Positions 35,883 through 42,100 are shown, counted from the stretch's first letter. The stretch is 64,000 nucleotides of DNA from a virus (IMGVR_UViG_3300008459_000033:1-64000), one strand, 5' to 3'. Numbers and translations are program-made. Notes: generated by a model not told the origin, from the sequence alone.

Positions 35883-36846
35883 GAATCTTACTATCAGCTG
35901 AACTCACGCAGCTAGGCGTAATGCACTGCTGTGGTGTCTTAAACAAGTCAAAGCTTTCTAGAGTACCTAGTGCAGTATCGTGGCAACTGTAGCTACGTTT
36001 TACTTCATTACCCCTAATAATAACGCTTTGATAGCCTGCATTACAGATCCAATCTTTGAATTTGTTAAATCCAAAGGCATTAAATCGTTCTGCTTGATCA
36101 AACAAGTATTCGATACCTGCTGCATCGTACAAGGCGATCTGATATAACTCTTCTCCGTTGGCACGTTGAGGAAATCCAGTCTGCATTTTGTTGATCATAT
36201 CCTCGGTGTATCCGTCAACGATGCCGCTGGCAGTTGGATCGCTCATGGGTTTGAGTGTTACGTTGATTCCACGTTTGTGAAATCGCTCCATGCGAGCATA
36301 TAGTTCGTCAAACTTTTCGGGCACCATTACTTGATTGATGGTAACGTGTACTAGTTCGTACATCAACTGTAAACACTTATCGCCAAACTCTTGTTCTTTA
36401 GCGAACTCATCATGGAAGCTGGCTGTTATACTTCTACGCTGTAACAACTCTGTGTTCTTACACCAAGTGTTCCACCACTTGCTTCCTGGACTTAGGTTAG
36501 TGGTCATGTGTATACTTTGGTATGAACTTTCTAAATCATCTTGTAGATGCTTGACAAGTTCATTCAATTGCTTGTATGCTGTGGGCTCACCTCCGCTGAA
36601 CGACCAATGGAACTGGTTAAACCCATTGACTCGTGCTTGACGTTTAATCTCGTCTACAGTAGATTTATATACTTCAAGCGGTTGGTGATCCGGAGTACTA
36701 CTATTTGCGTAAGGCCAACAGTAGCTACACTTGTAATTACAAAACCTACCCAAGATCCAGCTAGTGGAGAACAACGTGTTAGCGAGCATTGTTCGTTGAC
36801 CGAACTTTACTATTTGCTCAAAAGGTATTGTTTGAAATTGTGTCAT
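35869..36846 (-). CDS. Radical SAM protein 11
   Basis: A 325-residue protein with C36-x3-C40-x2-C43 ('CNYKCSYC') and 'SGGEPTAYKQ' at 84-93. The C-terminal 'WICNAGYQSVIIRGNEV', 'SYSCHDTALGTL' and 'CITPSCVSS' match the auxiliary region of the proteins at 20051 and 21514. It closes the island and is a single-gene unit with a minus-strand CTAAATA-like box about 20 nt upstream. Confidence 0.87.
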   Translation of the reverse strand: MTQFQTIPFEQIVKFGQRTMLANTLFSTSWILGRFCNYKCSYCWPYANSSTPDHQPLEVYKSTVDEIKRQARVNGFNQFHWSFSGGEPTAYKQLNELVKHLQDDLESSYQSIHMTTNLSPGSKWWNTWCKNTELLQRRSITASFHDEFAKEQEFGDKCLQLMYELVHVTINQVMVPEKFDELYARMERFHKRGINVTLKPMSDPTASGIVDGYTEDMINKMQTGFPQRANGEELYQIALYDAAGIEYLFDQAERFNAFGFNKFKDWICNAGYQSVIIRGNEVKRSYSCHDTALGTLESFDLFKTPQQCITPSCVSSADSKIPKSK

Positions 36847-36865
36847 GTATAAATAGTTGTGTGAT

Positions 36866-36873
36866 ATTTAGTG
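36866..36873 (-). promoter_or_regulatory. Late-type box ACTAAATA, minus strand
   Basis: ACTAAATA on the minus strand, 19 nt before the ATG at 36846. A TATAAATA on the plus strand at 36848-36855 lies in the same gap. Confidence 0.4.
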
Positions 36874-36940
36874 GCCAGCGGTAAGGCAACAAATATTTTC
36901 AAATGATTCAAAATTGCCACATATGAAGGTGGTATTTTTG

Positions 36941-36969
36941 TTGACAACTAAATAAACATACACTATAAT
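36941..36969 (+). promoter_or_regulatory. Sigma70-type promoter, perfect consensus (upstream copy)
   Basis: TTGACA at 36941-36946, a 17-nt spacer and TATAAT at 36964-36969. It is the first of two tandem promoters that read into the tRNA region. Confidence 0.82.
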
Positions 36970-37011
36970 AATTGCATGTGTTAAATATTTTGCCAAAAGA
37001 CTTAATAGTGG

Positions 37012-37040
37012 TTGACAAGATAGATAACAGGTGTTATAGT
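37012..37040 (+). promoter_or_regulatory. Sigma70-type promoter (downstream copy)
   Basis: TTGACA at 37012-37017, a 17-nt spacer and TATAGT at 37035-37040. It drives the 51-codon gene at 37087. Confidence 0.82.
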
Positions 37041-37048
37041 TAAGACAT

Positions 37049-37065
37049 GCTGCAACAGTTGCAGC
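37049..37065 (+). promoter_or_regulatory. Palindrome just downstream of the promoter
   Basis: GCTGCAAC-A-GTTGCAGC, a perfect 8-bp inverted repeat around one base, beginning nine bases after the -10. Its position suits a repressor operator or a 5' mRNA-stabilising hairpin. Confidence 0.6.
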
Positions 37066-37086
37066 GTTTAAGGAAACGAAAACAAA

Positions 37087-37242
37087 ATGAACGCAATTTG
37101 TAATTTTAGACAATTTAAAACGATAGCCAAACAGGCTGTGCCGATGCACGGGTCTTGGTTAGCGATTAATAGTCTATCATCAGATCGCACACCAGAGGGC
37201 TATAATAGCTCGGGGTTCTTAGAAGGGGCAGGTTACGCTTAA
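37087..37242 (+). CDS. 51-residue peptide, leader or small effector
   Basis: ATG 37087 follows AAGGAAACG. The 51-residue product starts MNAICNFRQF and ends 'SSGFLEGAGYA'; it has one Cys and one Trp and matches nothing I know. It is bracketed by a strong promoter and a terminator-like hairpin 30 nt after the stop, so it is either a short stand-alone gene or a leader peptide controlling the genes beyond the hairpin. A modified-peptide precursor is a further, speculative reading given the adjacent radical SAM island. Confidence 0.6.
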   Translation: MNAICNFRQFKTIAKQAVPMHGSWLAINSLSSDRTPEGYNSSGFLEGAGYA

Positions 37243-37271
37243 ACAGCACCAAGTAACTTACAAACTTTAGG

Positions 37272-37307
37272 AACCCTAGGATTAAAAACCCTGGGGTTTT
37301 TTGTTTT
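37272..37307 (+). terminator. Rho-independent terminator or attenuator
   Basis: A 9-bp stem AACCCTAGG (37272-37280) pairs with CCTGGGGTT (37290-37298), followed by T6-G-T5. It lies between the 51-codon gene and the gene at 37321. Confidence 0.75.
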
Positions 37308-37320
37308 TACAAAGGAAGAA

Positions 37321-37485
37321 ATGGAAAAGAAAGATTACGAAAAGTTAAATGAACGTATTGTCGAACAAGCTTATGAAGCAGTTCTTACAAAAGAGCAACT
37401 TCAAAAACTTATTCAAGATAAGTTTGATCGTGCTACAGTATATCACCGATCGCTGGCTAAACAGCCAACGTTTAGTGTAAACTAA
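37321..37485 (+). CDS. Small helical protein of unknown function
   Basis: A 54-residue protein with a strong AAGGAAG site. It is highly charged ('KKDYEKLNERIVEQAYEAVL') and predicted to be mostly alpha-helical. It lies directly after the terminator-like hairpin, so its expression may depend on read-through. No family recognised. Confidence 0.6.
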   Translation: MEKKDYEKLNERIVEQAYEAVLTKEQLQKLIQDKFDRATVYHRSLAKQPTFSVN

Positions 37486-37488
37486 TAG

Positions 37489-37735
37489 TGCAAAGTGTGA
37501 ATAACAGGAAACGAGGTCCTGGCAGCGCACTTAAAACATGCTGTAAACGGGCGGCCTGTAGGATGGAACACTTCTTCTAGTGTGAAAAATTACAGCGTAT
37601 TAAAGCATACTGAACAGACATATCCGCCGTAAGACGTGGAAGCATGGTGGTGATGACAGTATGCTTTAATACACACTTTCCCATAGCGCCTTGAAAGCGC
37701 CGGAACCGACATAGTCTGGAGAGTGTTTAATTTTT
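37489..37735 (+). ncRNA. Structured non-coding stretch before the first tRNA
   Basis: It contains several hairpins. A perfect 16-bp stem joins 37597-37612 with 37657-37672. A 9-bp stem (one G-U) joins 37673-37681 with 37718-37726. Smaller stems lie at 37568-37583 and near 37497. No coding frame is supported. The arms lead up to the tRNA at 37736, suggesting a processed precursor spacer or independent small RNA. Confidence 0.6.
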
Positions 37736-37810
37736 GGGCTGATAGTGATAATGGGAGCACACTGGTTTTGCATATCGGTAGTTGGGGTTCGATCCCCCAT
37801 CGGTCCACCA
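37736..37810 (+). tRNA. tRNA-Ala (UGC)
   Basis: Acceptor GGGCTGA/TCGGTCC with G3-U70, the alanine identity pair; loop TTTGCAT gives anticodon UGC. T arm TGGGG-TTCGATC-CCCCA; CCA encoded. Confidence 0.8.
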
Positions 37811-37816
37811 AAATAT

Positions 37817-37891
37817 ATCCTGCTAGATTACTGGCTAGATCAATACCCTTTCAAGGTATAGGAACGGGATCGATACCCGTGCAGGATGCCA
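37817..37891 (+). tRNA. tRNA with anticodon UUC (Glu)
   Basis: Acceptor ATCCTGC/GCAGGAT, anticodon stem ATACC/GGTAT with loop CTTTCAA, CCA encoded. The acceptor is A1-U72 with an unusual D arm, unlike the second Glu tRNA at 39587. Confidence 0.7.
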
Positions 37892-37899
37892 AAGTTTAT

Positions 37900-37974
37900 A
37901 TACCGCTAGTGTTAACGGCAGCACGACAGTCTCCAAAACTGCTAGTGGGGGTTCAAATCCCTCGCGGTATGCCA
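37900..37974 (+). tRNA. tRNA-Trp (CCA)
   Basis: Acceptor ATACCGC/GCGGTAT, loop CTCCAAA giving anticodon CCA, standard T arm, CCA end encoded. Confidence 0.85.
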
Positions 37975-37981
37975 TTTTTAT

Positions 37982-38057
37982 CTCTCATTGGGCTAGCGGC
38001 TATGCCTCCTTGTTTGGAACGAGGAAATCGAAGGTTCGAGTCCTTCATGGGAGACCA
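37982..38057 (+). tRNA. tRNA-Pro (UGG), copy 1
   Basis: Acceptor CTCTCAT/ATGGGAG, anticodon loop TTTGGAA, T arm GAAGG-TTCGAGT-CCTTC, CCA encoded. A second UGG tRNA lies at 44726. Confidence 0.8.
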
Positions 38058-38059
38058 AG

Positions 38060-38285
38060 TTTTGTAAGTGTCAGCAAGTGAAGTCACGCTAATAAGGTTT
38101 CTTCGAAGGACCGAGTTAGTAAAAGGTTAATGGGTTCAACTCCCACCCGCGGGGAACTGCGGAGGTCCGTAACGGGGACTATACTGGACGGATCCCAAGT
38201 GATATCCATCGCGTGTCGAGGTCAGGCTAGGCGGCCGGTAAGTCCTGAATAAATCTACGATAAATGTTGACGTAGGCTTACAAAT
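38060..38285 (+). ncRNA. Structured non-coding segment
   Basis: TTTGTAAG at 38061-38068 pairs with CTTACAAA at 38277-38284, enclosing about 200 nt with internal stems such as CCGC/GCGG and GGACC/GGTCC and a T-arm-like ATGGG-TTCAACT-CCCAC. No full tRNA or gene is found. Confidence 0.5.
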
Positions 38286-38312
38286 TCATTTTATGTTGTT
38301 TACCAAAATATG

Positions 38313-38340
38313 TTGACAGCAGCAAAAACGATGTTATAGT
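38313..38340 (+). promoter_or_regulatory. Sigma70-type promoter
   Basis: TTGACA at 38313-38318, a 16-nt spacer and TATAGT at 38335-38340, reading into the structured segment at 38394. Confidence 0.75.
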
Positions 38341-38393
38341 ATACGCATGTTAAGCAATTAACATATGTTCATTAAAAATTTAAGTATAAGAAG

Positions 38394-38506
38394 TTCTTAT
38401 ACACATACACACAACAGCGTAGGCCACGCTTATGTAGTGGATAACAGCCTTGTTTTGATGCATGGTTGGCAGGTTCGATTCCTGTAAGTGTGTAGTTGTA
38501 TAAGAA
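38394..38506 (+). ncRNA. tRNA-like element with a very long closing stem
   Basis: The arms 38394-38417 and 38482-38506 pair over more than 20 bp with few mismatches. They enclose a T-arm-like GCAGG-TTCGATT-CCTGT, but I cannot fold a standard anticodon arm. It looks like a tRNA-like structure or a degraded tRNA inside an RNase III-type stem. Confidence 0.55.
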
Positions 38507-38989
38507 TTAAGGGGAGTTTAATCTCCAGGACAGTATGGTTCGCCCAGCTGGACAAAAGATAAGCTAGGTGACTAGCCCAAAGCAGACGAGTCCTACACTC
38601 CTGCGCCAGCAATGGTCTGTTTAAGCAAGCCTGCTCACTACCGCGAGGTAGCGTTCACTGATAAGACCGGTGGATGTAACAGCAAAGCTGATGTATGGGG
38701 AAGAACATTGTTCGACGTGCCGCAAGGAACACGGGGCAATGAAAAGTAACAGGTGGTGCTGACTTCCATACGAAACCAATCAGTTAGTTGGTATGAGAAA
38801 GGGTAGTGTATTGGTTCGAAGGGTCGCACCTAAGAGCTCGTATGCAATGTCAATGGTTAGTGGGCTGTAGTAATACAGTACACCGATCGTGAAACATCAC
38901 TGAGTAGCTCGCGAGGCAAAAGGTATGTGGTGAGTTGTATTGGGTAGTTCAAAAGATTATTCAGCAACTGAGTCAGCTCATCGCGGTAG
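38507..38989 (+). ncRNA. Large structured non-coding RNA, 5' part (GOLLD-like candidate)
   Basis: About 480 nt without a credible gene but rich in short hairpins with GNRA-type loops, for example CTACC-GCGA-GGTAG near 38640 and a GCC-GCAA-GG stem near 38720. It is continuous with the embedded tRNA-Asn and the next structured part. Location in a phage tRNA array and size recall GOLLD RNA, a large phage-associated RNA; the class assignment is tentative. Confidence 0.5.
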
Positions 38990-39061
38990 GTTGTTATAGG
39001 CTAATGGTAGGCCATTTCTCTGTTAAAGAAACGACTGTGGGTTCGATCCCCACTAACATTT
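38990..39061 (+). tRNA. tRNA-Asn (GUU), atypical copy embedded in the structured RNA
   Basis: Anticodon stem TTTCT/AGAAA with loop CTGTTAA gives GUU. T arm GTGGG-TTCGATC-CCCAC is perfect, but the acceptor GTTGTTA/TAACATT has a mismatch and no CCA is encoded. A regular tRNA-Asn lies at 42887. Confidence 0.55.
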
Positions 39062-39486
39062 AAAATGCAAAGACTGACTCGGTCGTGTGTGAAAAGCATC
39101 TAATACTTGGGGCGCAAGCTAACCAAGTCAGACGTAACTCGCAAGGTGAAATCTGTTTATGCAGGAAGTTTCGTAACTGTTTAGCGACAGTGAATGGCTC
39201 TAAAGGTCAACGGAGTAGAAAGCGTAGAATAGCACACGATGTCAAGACTAATGCCTGTCTTTAAACGGCGATGCTGCAAGTAGACGTGGATACCTAGCAA
39301 TAGGGCTGCGTGGAAGTCGGAAGAAAGAGTGCTCGCAAGGTGCTCAATAATGTCCGAGGTACTTGTAGGTTAGGATGTATTCTCAGTCCGCCACTTATAT
39401 AAAAGCACATTGACGTGTGACTGCGTCATTGGTAACAGTGAGAGGCCTACTAAAGCTGTAGGACATTAGTGTGTTTCTATATAAAT
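39062..39486 (+). ncRNA. Large structured non-coding RNA, 3' part (GOLLD-like candidate)
   Basis: A gene-free 425 nt with repeated GCAA-capped hairpins (near 39110, 39140 and 39328) and long-range complementarity typical of a folded RNA. It runs to the tRNA-Tyr. A covariance-model search would be needed to name the class. Confidence 0.5.
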
Positions 39487-39572
39487 GGAGTTGTAGGAAA
39501 ATTGGTAACCCCAGTGGACTGTAAATCCGCCGCCCTTGTGCATTGTTGGTTCAAGTCCAACCGGCTCCACCA
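39487..39572 (+). tRNA. tRNA-Tyr (GUA)
   Basis: Acceptor GGAGTTG/CGGCTCC, loop CTGTAAA, long class II variable arm as in bacterial tRNA-Tyr, A73 and CCA. Confidence 0.88.
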
Positions 39573-39586
39573 TAGTTTTTTAACTT

Positions 39587-39661
39587 GCTCGGTTCGTCTA
39601 TCGGTCAGGACACCCGCCTTTCACGCAGGTAAGAGGGGTTCGATTCCCCTACCGAGTACCA
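39587..39661 (+). tRNA. tRNA-Glu (UUC), copy 2
   Basis: Acceptor GCTCGGT/ACCGAGT, loop CTTTCAC, T arm AGGGG-TTCGATT-CCCCT, closely resembling bacterial tRNA-Glu; CCA encoded. Confidence 0.85.
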
Positions 39662-39668
39662 ACGTAAC

Positions 39669-39745
39669 GCACAGGTACCAGAGCGACTAATGGCGCGGAT
39701 TGCAAATCCGTTGATTCGTGGGTTTGAGTCCCACCCTGTGCTCCA
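39669..39745 (+). tRNA. tRNA-Cys (GCA)
   Basis: Acceptor GCACAGG/CCTGTGC, loop TTGCAAA, discriminator U73 as required for Cys, CCA encoded. Confidence 0.88.
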
Positions 39746-39753
39746 GGAATATT

Positions 39754-40215
39754 ATGAGACAACAATTTTATCAGTCGTTAAAGATCGGTGAAGCTTGGGA
39801 AACTACCATGGAACAGTGGATGGCAAAATATTTTGCCAAGACTAAGTGGGTAGTTGAAGATGCACGACATGTTCATAGAGACGAGGACGGAGATCAATTC
39901 CCGGACTATGTTTTAGTGAACACTGAAACCGATAAGTTTTGTTTTATCGATGCAAAGAAACGCAATGCCTATGCCTGGAATGAACAAAGGTATTTCGGCT
40001 TTGATGAAAGATTTTTTAATAGCTATACCAACATAGCTAAGAAACACAACACAAAAGTATATGTAGGGTTTAATGATCCTGCGTTTGATCCCAATCACGT
40101 TTATATTCTAGACGTAAGTCAACCGCACGATTGGAAACCTTATTTTAGCAACGTGCATGGCTCTAGTCATGCTTATCGTTGGAAAGTCGAACACCTAGTT
40201 CGTCTTGAAATGTAA
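39754..40215 (+). CDS. Putative PD-(D/E)XK nuclease-like protein
   Basis: A 153-residue protein from ATG 39754, with AGGA just after the tRNA-Cys CCA end. 'DQFPDYVLVN' followed by 'FCFIDAKKRNAY' has the PD...D-x-K spacing of the PD-(D/E)XK nuclease core, and an N-terminal helix carries Glu. Such small nucleases act in recombination or as homing-type elements. It sits alone between tRNA genes, which fits a mobile or tRNA-linked nuclease. No DNA-binding domain seen. Confidence 0.55.
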   Translation: MRQQFYQSLKIGEAWETTMEQWMAKYFAKTKWVVEDARHVHRDEDGDQFPDYVLVNTETDKFCFIDAKKRNAYAWNEQRYFGFDERFFNSYTNIAKKHNTKVYVGFNDPAFDPNHVYILDVSQPHDWKPYFSNVHGSSHAYRWKVEHLVRLEM

Positions 40216-40218
40216 TAT

Positions 40219-40306
40219 GGAAGTTTGGTCGAGTGGTCTATGGCTCTAGTCTTGAAAACTAGCGAATCGAAAGGTTCCGTGAGTTCGAATCTCACAGCTT
40301 CCGCCA
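40219..40306 (+). tRNA. tRNA-Ser (UGA)
   Basis: Acceptor GGAAGTT/AGCTTCC, loop CTTGAAA, class II variable arm, G73, CCA encoded. Confidence 0.88.
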
Positions 40307-40310
40307 TATT

Positions 40311-40386
40311 GCTTCGTTAGCTCAATTGGGAGAGCGCGACACTGTCACTGTCGAGGTAAGGGGATCGAAACCCCTACGAGGCGCCA
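40311..40386 (+). tRNA. tRNA-Asp (GUC)
   Basis: Acceptor GCTTCGT/ACGAGGC, anticodon stem CGACA/TGTCG with loop CTGTCAC, G73 as in Asp, CCA encoded. Confidence 0.88.
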
Positions 40387-40644
40387 AGAACGTTCTAGCT
40401 AATCACTAGATATTGTGACCCGCAAGATGAGAAGTGCTGTGATAAGCACGGGTGGTAGTCTTTAAACCGAAAGGCCGCTGGCAATGCGAGAACGGAACCT
40501 GTCGTGGAGAGGGTGGAGGCCGTATGTGATGGTATTGGGGGTTCCCGGTGCCTGATGCGGTATAATTACCTCCGGGGTTCGCAGAGCATTTTTTAATTTT
40601 AAAAGGAGATCTGTCATGAATAGTGACAAGAGTGATAAGATGTC
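40387..40644 (+). ncRNA. Structured spacer between tRNA-Asp and tRNA-Lys
   Basis: A 258-nt stretch without a convincing gene. Hairpins such as GTGCT/AGCAC near 40428 and several G-rich stems are visible. At 40616 an ATG preceded by AAGGAGATCTGTC opens a 12-codon frame (MNSDKSDKMSGV) that stops inside the tRNA-Lys. Confidence 0.4.
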
Positions 40645-40654
40645 GGGGGTATAA
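40616..40654 (+). CDS. 12-residue leader-type mini-ORF
   Basis: A strong AAGGAG site six bases before ATG 40616 opens MNSDKSDKMSGV, ending in TAA at 40652-40654 within the D-arm side of tRNA-Lys. Translation here would compete with tRNA folding. It could be regulatory or chance. Confidence 0.3.
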   Translation: MNSDKSDKMSGV

Positions 40655-40719
40655 CTTAACGGCTAAAGTAGCGGGCTTTTAACCCGCAAATCAGAGTTCG
40701 ATTCTCTGTGCCCCTACCA
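40645..40719 (+). tRNA. tRNA-Lys (UUU)
   Basis: Acceptor GGGGGTA/TGCCCCT, anticodon stem GCGGG/CCCGC with loop CTTTTAA, A73, CCA encoded. Confidence 0.88.
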
Positions 40720-40805
40720 TATGTAAACACATTCAAAAATCTAAACATAGTTTAGCTAACGGTTAGCTCGCCGGACATCGAAGAGCACGAGTGTGTTTTC
40801 ATATG
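40718..40805 (+). ncRNA. Inter-tRNA long-stem hairpin element A
   Basis: Arms 40718-40734 and 40789-40805 pair over 17 bp (two non-Watson-Crick positions). The left arm begins in the CCA of tRNA-Lys and the right arm ends on the first base of tRNA-Met. The interior holds CTAAAC-ATA-GTTTAG and CTAAC/GTTAG hairpins. Confidence 0.7.
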
Positions 40806-40879
40806 GTAACGTAGCATAATGGTCGTGCACCTCCTTCATACGGAGCAAGGTATTGGTTCGAATCCAATCGTTACCACCA
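40805..40879 (+). tRNA. tRNA-Met (CAU)
   Basis: Acceptor GGTAACG/CGTTACC fully paired (elongator-like), loop TTCATAC, CCA encoded. A lysidine-modified Ile2 cannot be excluded from the anticodon alone. Confidence 0.8.
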
Positions 40880-40889
40880 ATCATTTAAT

Positions 40890-40964
40890 ACCTGTGTAGC
40901 TCAGTGGTAGAGCACCGTCTTGATAAGGCGGGTGTCGGTGGATCGTTCCCACCCACAGGTACCA
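40890..40964 (+). tRNA. tRNA-Ile (GAU)
   Basis: Acceptor ACCTGTG/CACAGGT, loop TTGATAA, T arm GGTGG-ATCGTTC-CCACC, A73, CCA encoded. Confidence 0.86.
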
Positions 40965-40975
40965 GGTTATTCTGT

Positions 40976-41049
40976 TGGACTATGGTGTAATGGTAACACA
41001 ACTGACTTTGACTCAGTCGTTCCAGGTTCGAGCCCTGGTAGTCCTGCCA
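40976..41049 (+). tRNA. tRNA-Gln (UUG)
   Basis: Anticodon stem ACTGA/TCAGT with loop CTTTGAC. Acceptor TGGACTA/TAGTCCT has an unpaired U1-U72, compatible with the weak first pair used by glutaminyl-tRNA synthetase. G73, CCA encoded. Confidence 0.85.
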
Positions 41050-41055
41050 AGTTTT

Positions 41056-41130
41056 GCCCCGTTCGTATAATGGATCATATACAAAGCTACGAACTTTGAG
41101 ATGGTGGTTCGATTCCATCACGGGGCTCCA
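41056..41130 (+). tRNA. tRNA-Arg (ACG)
   Basis: Acceptor GCCCCGT/ACGGGGC, anticodon stem CAAAG/CTTTG with loop CTACGAA. Decoding CGN needs A34 to inosine editing by host TadA. Confidence 0.87.
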
Positions 41131-41132
41131 GT

Positions 41133-41206
41133 GTTGTTCCTAGTGTAGTGGCTGCACACCTGTCTGTGAAACAGGTAGAGAGGGTTCGATTCCCCGGTTC
41201 AACCCA
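41133..41206 (+). tRNA. tRNA-His (GUG)
   Basis: Anticodon stem CCTGT/ACAGG with loop CTGTGAA. An eight-pair acceptor GTTGTTCC/GGTTCAAC can place the extra G-1 opposite C73, the histidine identity element, though two U-U mismatches occur. CCA encoded. Confidence 0.8.
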
Positions 41207-41210
41207 AGAT

Positions 41211-41301
41211 TATATTCAAGCACACTTCGGTCTAGGCATAGCCTAGGCATAAGGCAAGAAGACCTCTGTGATTAGAAACATTCCAAGTGTGCTTGAATAT
41301 A
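41211..41301 (+). ncRNA. Inter-tRNA long-stem hairpin element B
   Basis: A perfect 17-bp stem: TATATTCAAGCACACTT (41211-41227) with 41285-41301. It fills the gap between tRNA-His and tRNA-Phe. The interior holds TAGGC-ATA-GCCTA and a GGTCT/AGACC stem. Confidence 0.78.
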
Positions 41302-41303
41302 TT

Positions 41304-41379
41304 GCCGATGTAGCTCAGGTGGTAGAGCAGCGGATTGAAAATCCGTGTGTCACTGGTTCAACCCCAGTCTTCGGCACCA
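41304..41379 (+). tRNA. tRNA-Phe (GAA)
   Basis: Acceptor GCCGATG/CTTCGGC (one mismatch), loop TTGAAAA, A73, CCA encoded. Confidence 0.87.
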
Positions 41380-41397
41380 AATTTAAAGGAGCTCAAT

Positions 41398-41583
41398 ATG
41401 AAAGCCATTACGTTCAAGAACAAATTAAATAGCGAACAGGTAATATGTGAAAACATACGTGCCGTTGAAGTGATAGATGGCATTGAGTATCTAGTTGTCC
41501 ATCGAAAAGAAAACAACAGAATGTTTTTAATGCGAAAAGATGTCTTAGAAAAAATCAACACAACCGTTGACAAAGCTAAGTAA
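41398..41583 (+). CDS. Small conserved phage protein
   Basis: A 61-residue protein from ATG 41398 with a strong AAAGGAG site. 'ENIRAVEVIDGIEYLVVHR' and 'MFLMRKDVL' form a beta-rich pattern I have seen in conserved small phage proteins. Function unknown. Its 3' end contains the -35 of the promoter for the next tRNA. Confidence 0.65.
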   Translation: MKAITFKNKLNSEQVICENIRAVEVIDGIEYLVVHRKENNRMFLMRKDVLEKINTTVDKAK

Positions 41584-41595
41584 ACACACTATAAT
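41567..41595 (+). promoter_or_regulatory. Sigma70-type promoter, perfect consensus
   Basis: TTGACA at 41567-41572, a 17-nt spacer and TATAAT at 41590-41595, 13 nt before tRNA-Leu. Confidence 0.85.
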
Positions 41596-41608
41596 AGATT
41601 TAAGAAAT

Positions 41609-41692
41609 GCGCAAGTGGTGGAATGGTATACACGGTGGTCTTAGAAGCCACTGCCGAGAGGATTGAGAGTTCGAGTCTCTCCTTGCGCACCA
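41609..41692 (+). tRNA. tRNA-Leu (UAG)
   Basis: Acceptor GCGCAAG/CTTGCGC, loop CTTAGAA, class II variable arm, A73, CCA encoded. Confidence 0.88.
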
Positions 41693-41703
41693 AAGGATAT
41701 AGA

Positions 41704-41916
41704 ATGGAAGATATTAATATTTACGAGTTCGGCGAGTCGATGAAATACTTTGAAGAAAAGTTAGAAGGTATCGACTTTGTCATTGAACAGGTAGAAGGTC
41801 CAACTGAAGAAGAAGATTTGTGGTGTTTGGAAATTTTTGATCAAAAGATCCATTTTCAAACATTGGATGAAGTAAAGAAACATTTGCACAGTATTATCGA
41901 TAGTCGAATACCGTGA
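41704..41916 (+). CDS. Small acidic phage protein
   Basis: A 70-residue protein from ATG 41704 (AAAGGA upstream), lying between tRNA-Leu and tRNA-Val. It is very acidic ('EKLEGIDFVIEQVEGPTEEED'), with an alternating strand/helix pattern. No known family. Confidence 0.6.
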   Translation: MEDINIYEFGESMKYFEEKLEGIDFVIEQVEGPTEEEDLWCLEIFDQKIHFQTLDEVKKHLHSIIDSRIP

Positions 41917-41925
41917 TATAAAGTT

Positions 41926-42000
41926 GCCTGGTTAGCTCAGGGGTAGAGCGTCTCCTTTACACGGAGAGGGTCCGCGGTTCGAAACCGTGACCAGGTACCA
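41926..42000 (+). tRNA. tRNA-Val (UAC)
   Basis: Acceptor GCCTGGT/ACCAGGT, anticodon stem TCTCC/GGAGA with loop TTTACAC, A73, CCA encoded. Confidence 0.87.
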
Positions 42001-42008
42001 AAGTTTTT

Positions 42009-42100
42009 ACCTCCATAGTTTAATGGTAAAACGGCGGATTTATATCCCGTAAGCAACAGATAATTGGTTCATGTGGGTTCGACTCCCGCTGGAGGTACCA
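42009..42100 (+). tRNA. Class II tRNA with anticodon read as UAU
   Basis: Acceptor ACCTCCA/TGGAGGT, T arm GTGGG-TTCGACT-CCCGC and CCA are clear. The anticodon stem GCGGA/CCCGT has an A-C closing mismatch and loop TTTATAT, read as UAU (Ile). A 22-nt variable arm like that of the next Ser tRNA is unusual for Ile, so the isotype is uncertain. Confidence 0.6.

Noticed and set aside
7405-36846. A prophage-like or bacterial biosynthetic cluster captured on a bacterial contig
   Set aside because: The island is bounded by fibre-like and tRNA/phage genes, uses T4-late-like boxes and has the same A/T-rich, overlap-coupled style as the rest of the window, so a cellular contig is not supported.
37723-38067. 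A 114-residue open frame across the first tRNAs
   Set aside because: It runs straight through four tRNA genes, has no ribosome-binding site and encodes tRNA-derived sequence.
38060-39486. Group I or II intron within the tRNA region
   Set aside because: No intron-encoded protein overlaps this stretch and I could not find a split tRNA or conserved catalytic core segments; a free structured RNA fits better.
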